A DNA stretch of 64,000 nucleotides from Methylobacterium sp. E-065. Its GTDB lineage: Bacteria > Pseudomonadota > Alphaproteobacteria > Rhizobiales > Beijerinckiaceae. The position numbers and the translations under genes are program-made. The stretch is from contig NZ_JAKSYD010000096.1 in NCBI RefSeq assembly GCF_022829605.1, positions 62,001 to 126,000 on the forward strand. The letters are read 5' to 3'. The number at the start of each line of letters is the position of its first letter. Positions within the stretch are counted from its first letter, which is position 1. The notes below the pieces were generated by a model. It ran no database searches. It was not told the DNA's origin and saw only the letters and a program-made list of their open reading frames with translations. Of this stretch, positions 44,105-55,619 are shown piece after piece.

Positions 44105-45406
44105 TCACCCCTCCGCCTCCGCCCGCGCATCCTGGCGGCCGAACAGCTCGCGGAAGACCGCGTAGATCTCGCGCCGGTGGTTGACCTTGCGCATGGCGAT
44201 TGGGCCGCCGGACTTGGCGATCGCCTCATAGGTCCGCCACAGGGTGGTGCGGTGCTCCACGAAGCCGGCGCGCGGGCCGTTCTCGTCGCCCACCTCCAGA
44301 TAGGCGAAGTGCTGGCAGGCCGGCAGGATATGCGCCCGCAAGAGCTCCGTGGAGGTCGGCCCGTCCGAGGAGACGTTGTCGCCGTCCGAGGCCTGGGCGG
44401 CGTAGATGTTCCAGTCGTTGGGGTCATAGCGCTCGGCGATGATGCGCTTCATCTCGACCAGCGCCGACGAGACCAGCGTGCCCCCGGTCTCCCGGGAGCC
44501 GAAGAAGGTCTCCTCGTCCACCTCGGTCGCCCGGTCGGTGTGGCGGATGAACACGATCTCCACGTGCCGGTAGCGGCGTGTCAGGAAGATGTGCAGCAGG
44601 ATGTAGAACCGCTTGGCGAGGTCCTTCATGTGCTCGGTCATCGAGCCGGACACGTCCATCAGGCAGAACATCACCGCTTGCGCGATCGGCCGTGGGTAGG
44701 GCTCGAACCGGCGGAAGCGCAGGTCGAGCGGGTCGACATACGGGATGCGCTTGGCCCGCTCGCGAAGCTTCAGCAGCGCCTGCTCCAGCTCTGCGCGTTC
44801 GGGGTCACCCTCCGACAGCGCGTCGAGCTTCGCCTGCAGGGCCGCGACCTCCTCGGGCTTCGGCCGCTTGAGGGCGATCCGCCGGGACATCGAATTGCGC
44901 AGCGTGCGGGTCAGCGCCAGGTTGGCGGGCGAGCCCGTCACGGTGTAGCCGGCCCGGCGCAGACCCTCGGTCTCGACCACCGCCAGCCGCCGCTTGGCGA
45001 GGTCCGGTAATTCCAGATCCTCGAGGAACAGCTCCAGGAACTCCTCGCGGGTGAGCACGAAGCGGAACGCGTCCTCGCTGTTCTCGCCGCCATCCCCGCC
45101 CTCGCCGGAGCCACGCCCGCCACCGCCGCCCGGCGGCCGCTCGATCGTGTCGCCCTCCACGTAGGTCTTGTTGCCCGGCAGGATGTGGTCCTGAAGCCCG
45201 GTACCCGGCTGGCGGGAGAAGCGCGGCTCGCGCACGCCATCGGCCGGTACCGTGACCCGGCCGTCCTTGCCCAGATCCTTGATGTCCTTCTCGCGGGCGG
45301 ATTCGCGCACAGCGCGCTGGGCCACGTCCTTGACGCGGCGCAGGAAGCGCTGGCGGTTGGGGAGGCTCTTGCCGCCCGGGTTCAAACGTCGGTCGACGAT
45401 GTGCAT
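44105..45406 (-). CDS. yeaH: YeaH/YhbH-family protein (DUF444) with a von Willebrand A-like region
   Basis: 433 aa. N-terminus MHIVDRRLNPGGKSLPNRQR is typical of the family, a Gly/Glu-rich linker (about 88-108) follows, and the C-terminal half is vWA-like with the metal-site motif MDVSGSMTEHMKDLAKRF. Probable partner of the PrkA kinase; mechanism is unknown. Located 180 bases after prkA on the same strand. Confidence 0.93.
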   Translation of the reverse strand: MHIVDRRLNPGGKSLPNRQRFLRRVKDVAQRAVRESAREKDIKDLGKDGRVTVPADGVREPRFSRQPGTGLQDHILPGNKTYVEGDTIERPPGGGGGRGSGEGGDGGENSEDAFRFVLTREEFLELFLEDLELPDLAKRRLAVVETEGLRRAGYTVTGSPANLALTRTLRNSMSRRIALKRPKPEEVAALQAKLDALSEGDPERAELEQALLKLRERAKRIPYVDPLDLRFRRFEPYPRPIAQAVMFCLMDVSGSMTEHMKDLAKRFYILLHIFLTRRYRHVEIVFIRHTDRATEVDEETFFGSRETGGTLVSSALVEMKRIIAERYDPNDWNIYAAQASDGDNVSSDGPTSTELLRAHILPACQHFAYLEVGDENGPRAGFVEHRTTLWRTYEAIAKSGGPIAMRKVNHRREIYAVFRELFGRQDARAEAEG

Positions 45407-45586
45407 CCGCTGCGAAAACCCTCGTCCGCGTGTGCCGGCCGGGTTCCGACCCTTGTCGTACCATGCTGCGGCCGGAAGAAAGGATCCCAGGTTCGCAGCA
45501 GGGCCGACATCGTCACCGGCCGGTCGTCCGAAACTGTGGCGGTGGAGGGTCGGAACGGGGCCCGACTGACCGGGCCCCGTCGTCCC

Positions 45587-47539
45587 TCAGCCGGCCTGCT
45601 TCACCCGCATGTACCATTCCACCAGACGGCGGACCTGCCGCTCGGTGTAGCCGCGCGACACCATCCGCTCGACGAACTCGCCGTGCTTCTTCTCGGTGTC
45701 GCCATCCTTCTTGGAGCCGAAGGAGATCACCGGCAGCAATTCCTCCACCTGGGAGAACATCCGCCGCTCGATCACTTCGCGCAGCTTCTCGTAGGAGGTC
45801 CAGCTCGGGTTGCGGCCGCCATGCTGCGCCCGGGAGCGCAGGGCGAACTTCACCACCTCGTTGCGGAAATCTTTCGGGTTGGCGATGCCCGCAGGCTTCT
45901 CGATCTTGGTCAGCTCCTGGTTCAGCAGCTCGCGATTCATGAGCTGGCCGGTCTCGGCATCCTTGAAGTCCTGGTCCTCGATCCAGGCGTCGGCGTAGTC
46001 GATGTAGCGGTCGAACAGGTTCTGGCCGTAATCGTGGTACGATTCGAGATAGGCCTTCTGGATCTCGTGGCCGATGAACTCCGCGTAGCGCGGGGCCAAT
46101 TCGGTCTTGATGAATTCCAGATACTTCTTCTCGGTCTCGGGCGGGAGCTGTTCGCGCTTGAGCGCTTGCTCCAGCACGTACATCAGATGCACCGGGTCAG
46201 CCGAGACCTCGGTGGTGTCATGGTTGAAGGTCGCAGCCAGGACCTTGAAGGCGAAGCGGGTCGAGATCCCGTCCATGCCCTCGTCGACGCCGGCCGTGTC
46301 CTTGTATTCCTGCATCGAGCGAGCGCGCGGATCGACCTCGCGCAGGGACTCGCCGTCATAGACCCGCATCTTCGAGAAGGCGTTGGAATTGGCGTGCTCG
46401 CGCAGGCGCGACAGCACCGAGAACCGCGCTAGCATCTCCAGCGTGCCGGGCGCGCAGGCCGCATCCGACAGTTCCGAGCCGGAGATCAGCTTCTCGTAGA
46501 TGTGCTGCTCTTCGGTGACGCGCAGGCAGTACGGGACCTTGATCACGTAGATCCGGTCGATGAACGCCTCGTTGTTCTTGTTGGTCTTGAAGGTCTGCCA
46601 CTCGGACTCGTTCGAGTGGGCGAGGATCACGCCGGTAAACGGGATCGCGCCGATATTCTCAGTGCCGACATAGTTGCCCTCCTGCGTGGCGGTGAGCAAC
46701 GGGTGCAGCATCTTGATCGGCGCCTTGAACATCTCGACGAATTCGAGAACGCCCTGGTTCGCCCGGTTCAGGCCGCCCGAATACGAGTAGGCGTCGGGAT
46801 CCGCCTGCGACAGGGTCTCGAGGCGACGGATGTCGACCTTGCCGACCAGCGAGGAGATGTCCTGGTTGTTCTCGTCGCCCGGCTCGGTCTTGGCGATGGC
46901 GATCTGGCGCAGGCGCGAGGGCCGGACCTTGATCACCTTGAAGCGCGAGATGTCGCCGTTGAACTCGTCGAGGCGCTTGAGTGCCCAGGGGCTCATCAGG
47001 CCGGTGAGCCGCCGGCGCGGGACGCCGTAGCGCTTCTGGATCTCCTCGCCCATCGTGTCGGGGTCGAACAGGCCCAGCGGGCTCTCGAAGACCGGCGAGA
47101 CCTCGTCCCCGGCCTTGAGCACGTAGACGGGGTGGACCTCCATCAGCAGCTTCAGCCGCTCGGCGAGGGACGACTTGCCGCCGCCCACGGGCCCGAGCAG
47201 GTAGAGGATCTGCTTGCGCTCCTCCAAGCCCTGCGCGGCGTGGCGGAAGAACGAGACGATCCGCTCGATCGTCTCCTCCATCCCGTAGAACTCCCGGAAA
47301 GCCGGATACGTCCGGATCGTCCGGTTCATGAAGATCCGGCCGAGGCGCGAATCCTTCGAGGTATCAACGAATTCGGGCTCGCCGATCGCCGCCAGGATCC
47401 GCTCGGCGGCCGAGGCGTACATCAGGGGCTCGTCGCGACAGGCTTCGAGATACTCGGAGAGCGTCATCTCCGTGTCGCGGCGGGCCTCGTAGCCTCGGGC
47501 GAAGCTCTGGAAAAGGTCGTTCGTCGCATGCATCGGCAT
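45587..47539 (-). CDS. prkA: PrkA/YeaG serine protein kinase
   Basis: Stress-response kinase with an AAA+-like N-terminal domain. 650 aa: YLLGPVGGGKSSLAERL is the P-loop (about 120-136), DLFQSFARGYEARRDTEMTL the N-terminal family start, and the C-terminal PrkA domain includes DFRNEVVKFALRSRAQHGGR and a VRRLVEWYMRVKQAG end. Two ATGs, at 47539 and 47533, are possible. First gene of prkA-yeaH-spoVR. In enterobacteria this set responds to nitrogen and nutrient starvation; the signal here is unknown. Confidence 0.95.
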   Translation of the reverse strand: MPMHATNDLFQSFARGYEARRDTEMTLSEYLEACRDEPLMYASAAERILAAIGEPEFVDTSKDSRLGRIFMNRTIRTYPAFREFYGMEETIERIVSFFRHAAQGLEERKQILYLLGPVGGGKSSLAERLKLLMEVHPVYVLKAGDEVSPVFESPLGLFDPDTMGEEIQKRYGVPRRRLTGLMSPWALKRLDEFNGDISRFKVIKVRPSRLRQIAIAKTEPGDENNQDISSLVGKVDIRRLETLSQADPDAYSYSGGLNRANQGVLEFVEMFKAPIKMLHPLLTATQEGNYVGTENIGAIPFTGVILAHSNESEWQTFKTNKNNEAFIDRIYVIKVPYCLRVTEEQHIYEKLISGSELSDAACAPGTLEMLARFSVLSRLREHANSNAFSKMRVYDGESLREVDPRARSMQEYKDTAGVDEGMDGISTRFAFKVLAATFNHDTTEVSADPVHLMYVLEQALKREQLPPETEKKYLEFIKTELAPRYAEFIGHEIQKAYLESYHDYGQNLFDRYIDYADAWIEDQDFKDAETGQLMNRELLNQELTKIEKPAGIANPKDFRNEVVKFALRSRAQHGGRNPSWTSYEKLREVIERRMFSQVEELLPVISFGSKKDGDTEKKHGEFVERMVSRGYTERQVRRLVEWYMRVKQAG

Positions 47540-47758
47540 TCGATAACCCTCTCAGACCGTGACAGCTTCATCCTGTCTCGGCTCGGATGCAACCGACAGG
47601 CCCGCTTTTGTCGCAGTGCGGCGAGCATGTCGCCGGGCATGTCGATTGCATGCAACACTCTCCGGCCATGACGGCGGCGCAAACCAGAGTCTGTGCCGCC
47701 TTTGGGCATGTGTCGAGAGCCGAAAAACTGCGCAGGTGCCGCAGTTGTTCGCCGCGAC

Positions 47759-48202
47759 TCACAAATCGGTGCCCTCTTTCTTGGCATCGTCTCCGGATTT
47801 GGCACCGCTTCCACCGACCGTGATTTTCACGGTCTGCGTCTGGACTTGCCCGTCGGAGGCTCTCACCTCGAAGGTGACTTCGTCGGTACCCGTGAAGCCG
47901 GCATTGGGCTGATAGAACAACGCTTGGACCGAGGCCTCCTTGTTGGGGCAGCGGTAGCTCGCCGGGGTCTTCAGCTTGCCAACCTTGGTGATCACCGAAC
48001 CGTTCTTCGGCGGCCCGGAGACCTTGAATTCGGGCATCGGGCCGGGCGAGCAGTCCTTCTTAAGGTTCGGAGCGATCTCGAGCCGCACCGTCTTGCCGGG
48101 GGCGACCGTCTTCGATCGGCTCGTCGGGGATTGAGCCAGGGCCGGCCCGGCCAGAGCCAGACTCCCTGCGAGCAGCACGGCGAGCGGACGAAGGGCGATC
48201 AT
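47759..48202 (-). CDS. Secreted protein with an Ig-like domain, unknown function
   Basis: 147 aa. Signal peptide MIALRPLAVLLAGSLALAGP with cleavage near ALA. Mature part KTVAPGKTVRLEIAPNLKKD ... GSVITKVGKLKTPASYRCPN ... YQPNAGFTGTDEVTFEVRAS looks like a bacterial Ig/cadherin-type beta sandwich (the YxPNxGFxGTDxVTF pattern). Two cysteines may pair. ATG 48202 chosen; the upstream frame lacks signal character. Function unknown. Confidence 0.75.
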   Translation of the reverse strand: MIALRPLAVLLAGSLALAGPALAQSPTSRSKTVAPGKTVRLEIAPNLKKDCSPGPMPEFKVSGPPKNGSVITKVGKLKTPASYRCPNKEASVQALFYQPNAGFTGTDEVTFEVRASDGQVQTQTVKITVGGSGAKSGDDAKKEGTDL

Positions 48203-48338
48203 GAAAGCGTCTCTCCGGTGCCGATGCGGGCGCGCTCTCCGAAGGCCGCTCCGGGTGCCCCTTCCATCGGTGACCAGCATGTGGGGATGCCCGGCGCGGG
48301 CGTCGAGTGCGCCCGGCACCGGTTCATCGGGACGCTGC

Positions 48339-48758
48339 TTAATTCTGAAGCACCGCCGCCACGATCCCGGTGACGCGGGCGATCTGCGCGGCGTCAAGCT
48401 CACCCGCCAGGGCGGCGTTGAGGCGTGCCTCGACGCGGGCGCGCTCGCCGGCGTCGGCGATCGGCATGGAAGGTATCTCATCCTCGGCGAGGCGGCAGAC
48501 ACGGCGGATCGCCTCCGCGGCCGAGAGCAGTTTCTCCCGGTCGGCCGGGCCCATCTCCCAGAGCGGGTTGCGCAGGCGGCTGATCACGCGCTTCGCGTCG
48601 CGGTATTCCCGGTCGACGCTGGTGGCAGCCTCGATCTGGCTGACGAGGAACATCAGTTCCAGCATCTCCCCGGCCGCCTCTGGGCAGGTGCGGACGATCC
48701 GCATGATACGGGCCATCAGTTCCTGGCTGGGCGACAGCTTGGATCGGGGCGAGGCCAT
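48339..48758 (-). CDS. Unknown helical cytosolic protein
   Basis: 139 aa from ATG 48758 (MASPRSKLSPSQELMARIMR). Predicted almost wholly helical with heptad-like spacing (CPEAAGEMLELMFLVSQIEA, ADREKLLSAAEAIRRVCRLA). No signal or membrane segment. I recognise no family. It lies between the Ig-like secreted protein and the MerR-like gene on the same strand; an operon is possible but gaps are 100 bases or more. Confidence 0.65.
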   Translation of the reverse strand: MASPRSKLSPSQELMARIMRIVRTCPEAAGEMLELMFLVSQIEAATSVDREYRDAKRVISRLRNPLWEMGPADREKLLSAAEAIRRVCRLAEDEIPSMPIADAGERARVEARLNAALAGELDAAQIARVTGIVAAVLQN

Positions 48759-48860
48759 GCGGGCGACAACGCGGGGTCCTGGCGAAAGTTCGCCCAGCCC
48801 CTGCAAGAGCTTTGCCGTGAGTTTTATCGTGGCTTGGCCGCGCGCCCCGGGACCGGAGCG

Positions 48861-49373
48861 TCAGGCGTCCGGGGGCGTGCGCAGGCCGTCCAGCAGGGCG
48901 CGGCAGGCGCGCAGCTCGTCGAGGGCCACCGCGAGGGCCGCACGCTCCGGATCCGCGAAGGCACCGGTCTCCGCCTCGGCATCCTGGACCAGGGGCTCGG
49001 CCGCTACGGCCTCGCCACGGCCGACCGCTTGGACGAAGCGGACGCCGTTCTCCTTGAGCACCCGCTGCGCGCCCGCGATGGTGTAGCGCTGAACGTGCAG
49101 GAGCTGGCGGATGCCGGCGACGAGTTCGACATCGTTGGGCCGGTAGTAACGCCGCCCGCCCGCGCGCTTGACGGGGCGGATCTGGCCGAAGCGGGTCTCC
49201 CAGAAGCGCAGCACGTGCTGGGGCACATCGAGCTCCTCGGAGACCTCGCTGATCGTGCGGAAGGCATAAGCGCTCTTCTCGCCGGCTTCAGAGAGGTGTT
49301 CGGCGGCGAGGGCTGGCGGCATGGCGGTTCGACGGCGGTTCAGCGGCGGTCCGGAGCGATCTTGCCGGGTCAT
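48861..49373 (-). CDS. MerR-family regulator of the type usually found beside ihfA
   Basis: 170 aa. Winged-helix MerR domain [20 protein letters not shown] (about 35-54), [40 protein letters not shown], then a variable acidic C-terminus with no metal-binding cysteines. In many Hyphomicrobiales a protein like this is encoded directly after ihfA; here it is divergent from ribH, 14.6 kb from ihfA. Starts at ATG 49373 or 49322; the first is listed. Ligand and targets unknown. Confidence 0.85.
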   Translation of the reverse strand: MTRQDRSGPPLNRRRTAMPPALAAEHLSEAGEKSAYAFRTISEVSEELDVPQHVLRFWETRFGQIRPVKRAGGRRYYRPNDVELVAGIRQLLHVQRYTIAGAQRVLKENGVRFVQAVGRGEAVAAEPLVQDAEAETGAFADPERAALAVALDELRACRALLDGLRTPPDA

Positions 49374-49510
49374 GGGGCCAAGCTCAAGCCTGTTCGGCGC
49401 CCGAGCGGATCGTGCCGCTTGTGGCGCCGGCCGCTTCGGTCTAACCGTCCTCCCCTCGCGGGCGCCCCGTGCCGCCCGTCAACCCCCAAAAACTCGGCTG
49501 GACGAGAGCC

Positions 49511-50005
49511 ATGGTCGCCCATACCCGCGCCGACGCGGCGCCGAAGCCCCAGGACCCGGCGCTCGCCGGGGCCCGCATCCTCGTGGTCGAGGCGCGCTAC
49601 TACGACGCCCTCGCGGACGAACTCCTGGCCGGCGCCCGCGCGGCGATCGAAGCCGCCGGCGCGCACGCGACCGTGGTGACGGTGGCGGGCGCCCTGGAGA
49701 TCCCCGCCACCGTGGCGATCCTGCTCGACGCGGAGGCCTACGATGCCGTGGTGGCGCTCGGCTGCGTGATCCGCGGGGAAACCGGCCATTACGACATCGT
49801 GGCGGGCGAGAGCGCCCGGGCGTTGATGGATCTCTCGGTCGACCGCCGGATTCCCCTCGGCAACGGCATCCTCACCGTCGAGACCGAGGCACAGGCGCTG
49901 GCCCGCGCCCGGGTGGCCGAGATGAACAAGGGTGGCGGCGCGGCCGAGGCAGCGCTCGGCGTCCTCGCCCTTAAGCGCGCCGCGGAAGCCGCGCGCCCGC
50001 GATGA
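49511..50005 (+). CDS. ribH: 6,7-dimethyl-8-ribityllumazine synthase
   Basis: Makes the riboflavin precursor from the ribityl pyrimidine and dihydroxybutanone phosphate. 164 aa with [56 protein letters not shown] (catalytic His region) and [19 protein letters not shown] 49511 is chosen; ATG-like start at 49469 adds non-family residues. Its stop overlaps nusB by four bases. Confidence 0.94.
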   Translation: MVAHTRADAAPKPQDPALAGARILVVEARYYDALADELLAGARAAIEAAGAHATVVTVAGALEIPATVAILLDAEAYDAVVALGCVIRGETGHYDIVAGESARALMDLSVDRRIPLGNGILTVETEAQALARARVAEMNKGGGAAEAALGVLALKRAAEAARPR

Positions 50006-50568
50006 CGGATAGTCAAATGACCGACACGAAGCCGGAGACGGGCGGCAAGACGATCAGCCTGCGCACCGGAGCACGCCTCGCCGTCGTGCAGGCGCTCTAC
50101 GAGATGGATGTGTCCGGCAAGGGCGTCCTCGAAGCGCTCGCCGAGTTCGAGGCGTTCTGGATCGGCCAGGAGATCGACGGGATCGAACATCCCCAGGCCG
50201 AGACCGCCTTCTTCCGCGATCTGCTGCGTGGTGCCGTCGAGGAGCAACGGGCGATCGACCCGAAGCTCGATCAGGCGCTGGCGCAGGGCTGGCCGCTCCG
50301 GCGAATCGAGATCGTGCTCCGGGCGATCCTGCGGGCCGGCGCCTACGAGCTGATGTTCCGCCTCGACGTGCCGGCGGCGGCGGCGGTCTCCGAATATGTC
50401 GACGTGGCCCACAGCTTCTATCCGGGCGACGAGCCGGGTCTCGTCAACGCTGTGCTCGACCGGCTCGCCCGGGAGGTCCGGCCCGGCGAGGTCGGCCCCG
50501 CCAAGGGATCGAAAAAGCCGGGCTCGTCCAAGCCGCTCCCCGAAAAGCCGGCGCCCGGGAAGGCCTGA
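50002..50568 (+). CDS. nusB: Transcription antitermination protein NusB
   Basis: Binds BoxA RNA with NusE in ribosomal antitermination. 188 aa; the all-helical NusB fold shows [40 protein letters not shown] and [20 protein letters not shown] followed by [12 protein letters not shown]. The C-terminal 25 residues are Lys/Pro-rich and disordered. A second possible ATG is at 50018. ribH-nusB-thiL are tightly packed. Confidence 0.93.
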   Translation: MTDSQMTDTKPETGGKTISLRTGARLAVVQALYEMDVSGKGVLEALAEFEAFWIGQEIDGIEHPQAETAFFRDLLRGAVEEQRAIDPKLDQALAQGWPLRRIEIVLRAILRAGAYELMFRLDVPAAAAVSEYVDVAHSFYPGDEPGLVNAVLDRLAREVRPGEVGPAKGSKKPGSSKPLPEKPAPGKA

Positions 50569-50571
50569 CCC

Positions 50572-51567
50572 GTGGCCGGCCCGGTCCGCGCCTCCGAGGA
50601 GGGGCTGATCGCGCGTTACTTCGCGCCGCTGGCCGGCCCGGGTGCCGATGGGCTCCGGGACGATGCCGCGACCCTGACCCCCGCGCCCGGCCACGACCTC
50701 GTCCTCACCGCCGACGCCGTGGTGGCGGGGATCCACTACTTTCCCGACGATCCGCCGGCCTCGATCGCTCGCAAGGCCCTCGGGGTGAACCTCTCCGACA
50801 TCGCCGCCAAGGGCGCGGTGCCGCGCGGTTTTCTATTGACGTTGGCGTTGCCCGACGACTGGACGGAGGAGTGGCTGGCCGATTTCTCGGCCGGGCTCGG
50901 CGCAGCCGCCGCGGAGGCGGGCTGCCCACTGCTCGGCGGCGACACCGTGCGCTCGGGCGGGCCGGCGCTGATCGGCGTCAGCATGTTGGGCGAGGTGCCG
51001 TCCGGCGCGATCGTCCGGCGGCACACCGCACGGATCGGCGACCGGATCTGCGTCACCGGCACGATCGGCGACGCGGCGCTGGGCCTGCGGCTGCGCCTGG
51101 AGCCGGAGGCGCCCTGGGCGACCGCCCTCGACCCGGCTTTGCGGGCCGTGCTGGCCGACCGCTACCTCCATCCCCGCCCGCGCCTCGCCGCCGCGTCGGC
51201 GATCCGGCGCTACGCCACCGCGTCCATGGATGTGTCCGACGGGCTCGCGGGAGATCTCGCCAAGATGCTGGGCGCGGGGCGCACGGCCCGGATCGATCTG
51301 CCCGTCGTGCCGCTCTCGGAGGCAGTCCGGCGTGCCTGCGCGGCGGAACCGGGCCTGTTCGCGACGGCTCTGACCGGCGGCGACGATTACGAGATCCTCT
51401 GCACGGTGGCCCCGGAGGCGTTCGAGGCTCTCCGGGCCGAGGTGGAAGCAGCCGGGATAAAGCTGACCGCCATCGGCACCGTCACCGCTGGCGAGGGGCC
51501 GCCACGTTTCGAGACGGCAGACGGCGGGGTCCGTGTATTCGCCGCCGGGGCCTTCAGCCACTTCTGA
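50572..51567 (+). CDS. thiL: Thiamine-monophosphate kinase
   Basis: Phosphorylates thiamine phosphate to thiamine diphosphate. 331 aa from GTG 50572, three bases after nusB. Motifs: GLRDDAATLTPAPGHDLVLT, VNLSDIAAKGAVPRGFLLTL, GCPLLGGDTVRS, ATASMDVSDGLAGDLAKML and TGGDDYEILCTV, the metal and nucleotide sites of the PurM/ThiL fold. Confidence 0.94.
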   Translation: MAGPVRASEEGLIARYFAPLAGPGADGLRDDAATLTPAPGHDLVLTADAVVAGIHYFPDDPPASIARKALGVNLSDIAAKGAVPRGFLLTLALPDDWTEEWLADFSAGLGAAAAEAGCPLLGGDTVRSGGPALIGVSMLGEVPSGAIVRRHTARIGDRICVTGTIGDAALGLRLRLEPEAPWATALDPALRAVLADRYLHPRPRLAAASAIRRYATASMDVSDGLAGDLAKMLGAGRTARIDLPVVPLSEAVRRACAAEPGLFATALTGGDDYEILCTVAPEAFEALRAEVEAAGIKLTAIGTVTAGEGPPRFETADGGVRVFAAGAFSHF

Positions 51568-52415
51568 GGCTGGCACGCCAAAAGCAGACGTGCTGACGGG
51601 GCGACACGGTCAGGAGCGATAGGGGTTGCCCTCGGCAACCTCGGGCCAAGCCCCGCCTATGGAGGCCGGGTGGAACGTGATCGCGCCGCGGGCGAGATGG
51701 GCCAGCACCGCGCGCTGGAACGGTGTCAACGCCATCGCTTGCTCCCGCGGCCTTGCGGACGGCCTGGTCGAGGTCGGCTGCGGCCGCCCAACCCCGGCGA
51801 CCACCATATGTCCGCAAGCTGCCGACCACCAATCGGGCCTCCTCGACGGGATCGGGCAGGACCGGGGCATTCCAGAAGCAGGCGACGCCAAAATCCGCCC
51901 GGCCTTCGCTGCGGCAGCCGCGAGATCTGCGAACGACCCATGGATACCGACCGAATGCGCTGAAGCTTTGCCGCGCACGACAACGCGCAGATCGTCTGAG
52001 CCTTCGTGATGTCCCCTCGAGACTTCAATCCCGGACATGCTGGAGCCCACCGATCCGACCAGACTGCGACGGCTCATATGACCGCGATGGGCGCCGGTCA
52101 CCAACGCGCGCATCACACCACGCATCGAGATCAGCGACCCCGATCGGGACTGCACGAACGCAAACACCCATCGGCCACGGGAAATACTGCAAAATAATTC
52201 TCAATTCGTCACGTTGTGCGATGCAGCATTCGTGCGCCGATCTGCGAAGACGTCAAACACAGCGTTTGCGCTCACCGGCGAAGTTTGGCAATCAAGGTCT
52301 TGTTCTGGGAAGGAAAGCCCCGGATCCGAGCACCACGTCCCATGGCCGTCTCCCCGGCGGCCAAGCTCGATAAGCATAAGCCCCAGCCAGGCACGATAAT
52401 GACAAGGACGGTCGC
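51568..52415. other. Gene-poor region between thiL and hppA
   Basis: About 850 bases. The first half holds a minus-strand coding remnant listed separately. The second half (about 52020-52415) is mixed sequence with an AT-rich patch (AATACTGCAAAATAATTCTC near 52180), and must include the hppA promoter. No intact gene or RNA is supported. Confidence 0.5.
51610..52020 (-). pseudogene. Possible decayed gene read in two frames
   Basis: Protein-like pieces follow each other in alternating minus-strand frames: DDLRVVVRGKASAHSVGIHG and SFADLAAAAAKAG in one, ADFGVACFWNAPVLPDPVEE and ARLVVGSLRTYGGRRGWAAA in the next, then MALTPFQRAVLAHLARGAIT through GGAWPEVAEGNPYRS back in the first. Two compensating frameshifts would join them. 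I do not recognise the family, and the last piece (ATG 51735 to 51610, 41 codons) could be a small gene by itself. Confidence 0.4.
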
Positions 52416-54560
<2,145 letters not shown>

Positions 54561-54574
54561 GGGATCCCGTCCCC

Positions 54575-54606
54575 GCGTCGCTCCGGTGCGAATACCGGGG
54601 CGACGC
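54575..54606 (+). terminator. Terminator after hppA
   Basis: 13-bp stem GCGTCGCTCCGGT / ACCGGGGCGACGC (one G-U), loop GCGAAT, followed by AATTTGTCC. Confidence 0.75.
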
Positions 54607-54690
54607 AATTTGTCCTGCGGACTTCGAGTGCGTGCGGAATCGCGGTATGCTCCGGCACCGCCGCCGAGCCGATGCGTCTGGATGCGTCTG

Positions 54691-55056
54691 ATGACTGAGG
54701 GGGAACGCTTCGTCGGCAGTCTGCCCGTGAAGACCGATTTTCACGATCGCAGCAAACGGCGCTCGTATGACCTGACGCGGCGTATCGCCGTGCATCTCGT
54801 CGACGATCCAGGTCTCCTCGCCAACGGCCGGGCCTACCTGGAACGATGCGTGCGACCTGACTCCGCGCAGGCTCGATATTACGCGCTGTGGGCGGATCTT
54901 CTGGGCCAGAATATCCGGCTGATCGTCCGGCAATTGCTGGAGGACAGCCCGCGCGGCGAACTTCTGCGCGACACGCAGCCCGTCTTCGTCGTGCTCCCGT
55001 CCCGAGAACGCACCGCCGAGAGCCTGGGCCGGCGAGTTCCGGATCTGACCGGATGA
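54691..55056 (+). CDS. Unknown small protein; possible antitoxin-like partner of the next gene
   Basis: 121 aa from ATG 54691: MTEGERFVGSLPVKTDFHDR, RRSYDLTRRIAVHLVDDPGL, SAQARYYALWADLLGQNIRL. Helical and charged, no signal. Overlaps the following gene by ATGA, which indicates coupled translation. Upstream in-frame starts (54586) lie next to the hppA terminator and are rejected. No family recognised; the partner role is inferred from overlap only. Confidence 0.65.
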   Translation: MTEGERFVGSLPVKTDFHDRSKRRSYDLTRRIAVHLVDDPGLLANGRAYLERCVRPDSAQARYYALWADLLGQNIRLIVRQLLEDSPRGELLRDTQPVFVVLPSRERTAESLGRRVPDLTG

Positions 55057-55619
55057 TGCGGAAGGACAAGCTCGATCATCTTTTCCGGGCGGCCGGGGAG
55101 GTGACGGGCCATCGGCGCTTCGTCCTGGTCGGCTCCGCCGTCGTCCTGATCCGCTGCCGCAACATTCCCGGCGACATGTTGCTGACCCCGGAGGCGGACC
55201 TCTACGTTCCGGACGTGCCGAATTCCGACGATCTGTCCGACGCGATCGATGCCAATATCGGCCAGGGGTCGAGCTTCCATCAGCAGTATGGCTATTATTG
55301 CGATGGCGTATCGCCCGAAACAGCCTTGATGCCGAGCGATTGGTCGGCGCGCAGCACGCTGTATGCGAGTGCCGGCTGCCCCGGCATTACGGTCATCGTT
55401 CCGGATCCCGACGATGTGGCTTTGGCCAAAGCCGTCGCGTGGCGGGAGAAGGACAAGAACTGGCTTACGTCGGGCCTGCGATCCCGGCTTCTCTCGATCG
55501 ACGCGATGGCCGGACGGCTTCCCGGCATGCCGGCTGCGGCACCGCCCGGGAGAGAGATGAAACGCCGCCTCGTTTGGCTGGCAGCCGAATGCGAGTTGGT
55601 CTTCTTTCCCCCTCCGTGA
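55053..55619 (+). CDS. Nucleotidyltransferase-like protein (DUF6036 type)
   Basis: 188 aa. FVLVGSAVVLIRCRNIPGDM followed by TPEADLYVPDVPNSDDL looks like a minimal nucleotidyltransferase core (GS motif and a D-x-D-like EAD). GQGSSFHQQYGYYCDGVSPE and DPDDVALAKAVAWREKDKNW are the conserved blocks that I associate with DUF6036. AbiEii-type toxins share this fold class, but activity here is not shown. Translationally coupled to the small gene before it. Confidence 0.75.
   Translation: MMRKDKLDHLFRAAGEVTGHRRFVLVGSAVVLIRCRNIPGDMLLTPEADLYVPDVPNSDDLSDAIDANIGQGSSFHQQYGYYCDGVSPETALMPSDWSARSTLYASAGCPGITVIVPDPDDVALAKAVAWREKDKNWLTSGLRSRLLSIDAMAGRLPGMPAAAPPGREMKRRLVWLAAECELVFFPPP

Noticed and set aside
47640..47700. 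Sigma-54-like promoter (TGGC...TTGCA) upstream of prkA
   Set aside because: Spacing between the GG and GC elements is 12 bases, not the required 10, so it does not fit the -24/-12 rule.
51723..52373. 216-codon plus-strand frame between thiL and hppA
   Set aside because: Ser/Arg/Pro-rich with no start signal or domain; treated as non-coding.
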